A stretch of 6,753 bases of DNA from Proteobacteria bacterium UBA3588 (GTDB taxonomy: Bacteria > Pseudomonadota > Gammaproteobacteria > Thiohalomonadales > Thiohalomonadaceae). Location of the stretch: NCBI GenBank assembly GCA_002376325.1, contig DFMR01000040.1, forward strand, positions 20,368 to 27,120, given 5' to 3'. The first letter of the stretch is position 1. Each line of letters starts with the position of its first letter. Made by a program: the position numbers and the translations under genes. The notes under the pieces are model-generated. The model was not told the origin of the DNA. It did no database searches and saw nothing but the letters and a program-made list of their open reading frames with translations. This document shows, piece by piece, positions 4,861-6,753 of the stretch.

Positions 4861-6366
4861 TCAACCGCGCTCCCGATCCAGGCGGCGGTAGCCGATCGCC
4901 TCGGTGAGATGGGGCTGTTCGATGCGATCGCTCTGCGCCAGGTCGGCGATGGTGCGGGCCATGCGCAGGATGCGGTAGTAGGCGCGGGCCGACAGTCCGA
5001 GCCGATCCAGCGCCATATCCAGCAGGTCGAAGCCTTTGTCGTCCAGCGGGCACAGCCGGGTGCAGTCGCGGTTGCTCAGCGCTGCGTTGGGTTTGCCCTG
5101 GCGTTCCAACTGAAGCCCGCGAGCCGCCGCCACCCGTTGTCGTACCACGGCGGTCGACTCGCCGGCCCGTTCGGCACGCAGCTCCGGCTGCGCCAGACTG
5201 GGTACCTCCACGTGCAGGTCGATGCGGTCGAGCAGCGGGCCGGAGATCCGGTTACGGTAGCGCAGCACCTGTTCACGCGAACAGTGACAGCGCCCGGAGG
5301 GGTGGCCGAGATAGCCGCAGGGGCAGGGGTTCATCGCCGCCACCAGCTGGAAGCGCGCCGGGAATTCGGCTTGGCGCGCCGCGCGCGAAATGGTAATGCG
5401 CCCGGACTCCAGCGGCTCGCGCAGCACCTCCAGTACGCGGCGATCGAATTCGGGCAGCTCGTCCAGGAACAGCACGCCGTTGTGTGCCAGCGAGATCTCG
5501 CCGGGACGGGGGTGGCTGCCGCCCCCCACCAGCGCCACGCCGGAGGCGGTGTGGTGTGGGGTGCGGAAGGGACGCAGGCGCCAGTGGCCGGGGGCGAAGC
5601 CCTGGTCGCTGATGGAGGCGAGGGCGGCGGTCTCCAGCGCTTCCTGGTCGGTCATCGGCGGCAGGATGCCGGGCAGGCGACCGGCGAGCATGGTCTTGCC
5701 GGTGCCCGGCGGGCCGAACAGCAGCATGCTGTGGCCGCCTGCGGCGGCCACCTCCAGGGCGCGGCGTGCGTGGTACTGCCCGCGCACGTCGAGCAGGTCG
5801 GGGGTGTCGGGCGCGGGCTGCGGCGCCTCGGTCGCCTGGTAGGGCGGGATTGCCTGCTGTCCGCCCAAGTGTGCGCAGACTTCCAGCAGATGTCCGGCCG
5901 GCAACACGGTGATGCCGCTGACCAGCGCCGCCTCGGCGGCGTTGTCCTGCGGTATCACCAGCACCCGTCCCGCCGCGCGCGCCTGCAAGGCGGCGGGGAG
6001 GACGCCGCGCACCGGCCGCAATTCGCCTGACAGGGCCAGTTCGCCGAGGAATTCGTAACGCTCCAGCTGTTCCTTGGGCAGTTGTCTGGAAGCGGCCAGC
6101 AGGCCGATGGCGATGGGCAGGTCGAAGCGGCCGCCCTCTTTCGGCAGGTCGGCCGGTGCCAGATTGATGGTGATGCGGCGGGCGGGAAATTCGAAGCGCG
6201 AAGTCAGCAGTGCGCCGCGCACCCGGTCCTTGCTCTCTTTCACCGCCGCTTCCGGCAGGCCGACGATAGAGAGCGCCGGCAGGCCGTTGGCGAGATGGAC
6301 CTCTACGGTAACTGCGGGGGCGTCGATGCCCGCCGCGGCACGGCTGTGCGCAATGGCAAGTGACAT
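4861..6366 (-). CDS. comM: ComM/YifB family AAA+ ATPase (Mg-chelatase-like, branch-migration helicase)
   Basis: A 501-residue cytoplasmic ATPase, near the family's usual ~505. The Vibrio cholerae member ComM is a hexameric helicase that extends branch migration while transforming DNA is integrated; it helps but is not essential for uptake. The N-terminal domain (1-~165) carries the family signatures VEVHLANGLPALSIVGLPE and INLAPADLPKEGGRFDLPIA. The AAA+ core follows: Walker A GPPGTGKT at 218-225 (K224), RPFRTPHHTAS at 265-275, GEISLAHNGVLFLDELPEF at 289-307 with Walker B D302/E303, sensor 1 near N346, and the probable arginine finger R381 in LLDRIDL. The C-terminal domain has LSARAYYRILRMARTIADL (458-476). 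Four cysteines (C348, C350, C360, C362) form a probable zinc site that E. coli YifB lacks, as far as I recall. AAAGGAA, read on the - strand at plus positions 6370-6376, lies just before ATG 6366. The gene follows ubiK by 49 bases and precedes rep by 57. Confidence 0.96.
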   Translation of the reverse strand: MSLAIAHSRAAAGIDAPAVTVEVHLANGLPALSIVGLPEAAVKESKDRVRGALLTSRFEFPARRITINLAPADLPKEGGRFDLPIAIGLLAASRQLPKEQLERYEFLGELALSGELRPVRGVLPAALQARAAGRVLVIPQDNAAEAALVSGITVLPAGHLLEVCAHLGGQQAIPPYQATEAPQPAPDTPDLLDVRGQYHARRALEVAAAGGHSMLLFGPPGTGKTMLAGRLPGILPPMTDQEALETAALASISDQGFAPGHWRLRPFRTPHHTASGVALVGGGSHPRPGEISLAHNGVLFLDELPEFDRRVLEVLREPLESGRITISRAARQAEFPARFQLVAAMNPCPCGYLGHPSGRCHCSREQVLRYRNRISGPLLDRIDLHVEVPSLAQPELRAERAGESTAVVRQRVAAARGLQLERQGKPNAALSNRDCTRLCPLDDKGFDLLDMALDRLGLSARAYYRILRMARTIADLAQSDRIEQPHLTEAIGYRRLDRERG

Positions 6367-6415
6367 GGCTTCCTTTCCATGGGTCGAACGGGGATTGATG
6401 CTGGATCGCTACGCA

Positions 6416-6664
6416 TCACTTGTCGCCGAAGCGGGCCTCAAGTTCGGCCGCCCTTTTCTCCAGCTCTTCCAGCTTGGCGCGGGTCCGCGCCAGTACGCGT
6501 GTCTGCGCGTCGAATTCGTCACGCGTGACCAGATCGAGTTTTTCCAGGCGCGCGCGCAATATCGCATGGATATTGTGTTCCACATCCTGTTTCAGCGTCT
6601 GTAGTCCGGGCGGCAGCGCGTCGGCCAGACGGCGTGACAGGTCGTCAATAAAGTGCAGATCCAT
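6416..6664 (-). CDS. ubiK: UbiK (YqiC) ubiquinone biosynthesis accessory factor, BMFP family
   Basis: An 82-residue protein with the family pattern DVEHNIHAILRARLEKLDLV then TRDEFDAQTRVLARTR (47-62), ending in a charged heptad region (about 58-78, LEELEKRAAELEARF) that should form a trimeric coiled coil. In E. coli, UbiK binds UbiJ and lipids and supports aerobic coenzyme Q synthesis, probably as part of the soluble Ubi complex near the membrane. The protein here is shorter than the 96-residue E. coli one and lacks its proline-rich tail. The start at ATG 6664 fits the family N-terminus; the ribosome site is weak (AAAGG two bases away, - strand). It is the first gene of the ubiK-comM-rep series. 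Confidence 0.93.
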   Translation of the reverse strand: MDLHFIDDLSRRLADALPPGLQTLKQDVEHNIHAILRARLEKLDLVTRDEFDAQTRVLARTRAKLEELEKRAAELEARFGDK

Positions 6665-6753
6665 AACCTTTCTCGCTTTGTGCAGCGGCAGTGCAACAAC
6701 GGGGGTAAGTGTACGCCATCCGTTCGCGACTGCGCGCCCTAAAACTGTGCGCC
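6665..6753. promoter_or_regulatory. Upstream region of ubiK (window edge)
   Basis: These 89 bases should carry the ubiK promoter on the - strand and possibly regulatory sites for a gene beyond the edge. I see no convincing -35/-10 pair on either strand. An imperfect inverted repeat lies at 6732-6752 (GCGCGC and GTGCGC around CCTAAAACT). In pseudomonads the ammonium-sensing glnK-amtB genes lie next to ubiK, from memory, so a nitrogen-regulated neighbour is possible but not visible. Confidence 0.3.

Noticed and set aside
4909..6030. Long + strand open frame (373 codons) opposite comM
   Set aside because: Antisense shadow of comM, which carries every family motif; the + product is Gln/Gly/His-rich with no recognisable domain.
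6665..6753. Sigma54 promoter TGGCGTACACTTACC on the - strand upstream of ubiK
   Set aside because: The GG to GC distance is one base short and the -12 element reads TTAC rather than TTGC.

Overview
The window looks like ordinary chromosomal DNA from a GC-rich gammaproteobacterium. The evidence is the close likeness of the Rep, ComM (YifB) and UbiK (YqiC) proteins to their enterobacterial and pseudomonad counterparts, plus a class I cytochrome c5, which is typical of respiring gammaproteobacteria. I cannot name a genus. No tRNA, rRNA, CRISPR array, transposase or phage gene is visible.

Left part, + strand (1-2457): the last 89 codons of an allophanate hydrolase (urea degradation), then about 300 bases with no gene, then a 38-residue membrane peptide (574-690). 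A GC-rich stretch able to form nested stems (705-796) and a sigma70-type promoter (832-860) lead to a membrane-anchored monoheme cytochrome c5 (945-1451). That gene is closed by a very strong intrinsic terminator (1469-1504). A DUF2189 integral membrane protein (1657-2457) follows. The 38-residue peptide is a paralog of the cytochrome's N-terminal membrane anchor, without the haem domain.

Middle (2458-2763): the junction between two converging transcripts holds no gene. It carries three related copies of a short repeat (two direct, one inverted) around a two-hairpin palindromic unit.

Right part, - strand (2764-6664): a co-directional cluster read ubiK > comM > rep with gaps of 49 and 57 bases. 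UbiK is an accessory factor for aerobic ubiquinone synthesis. ComM is the AAA+ branch-migration helicase of natural transformation. Rep is the SF1 3'-5' helicase that helps replication forks. The spacing suggests an operon or a read-through cluster. The two DNA helicases share nucleic-acid work, while UbiK and the cytochrome both concern the respiratory chain.

Most of the window is housekeeping. The least explained part is 574-860: an anchor-only paralog of the neighbouring cytochrome that ends at a slippery-type GGGGGGT immediately before its stop codon, followed by a potentially structured stretch. This could be a decayed duplicate, a real small membrane protein or a frameshift site. The sequence alone does not decide.
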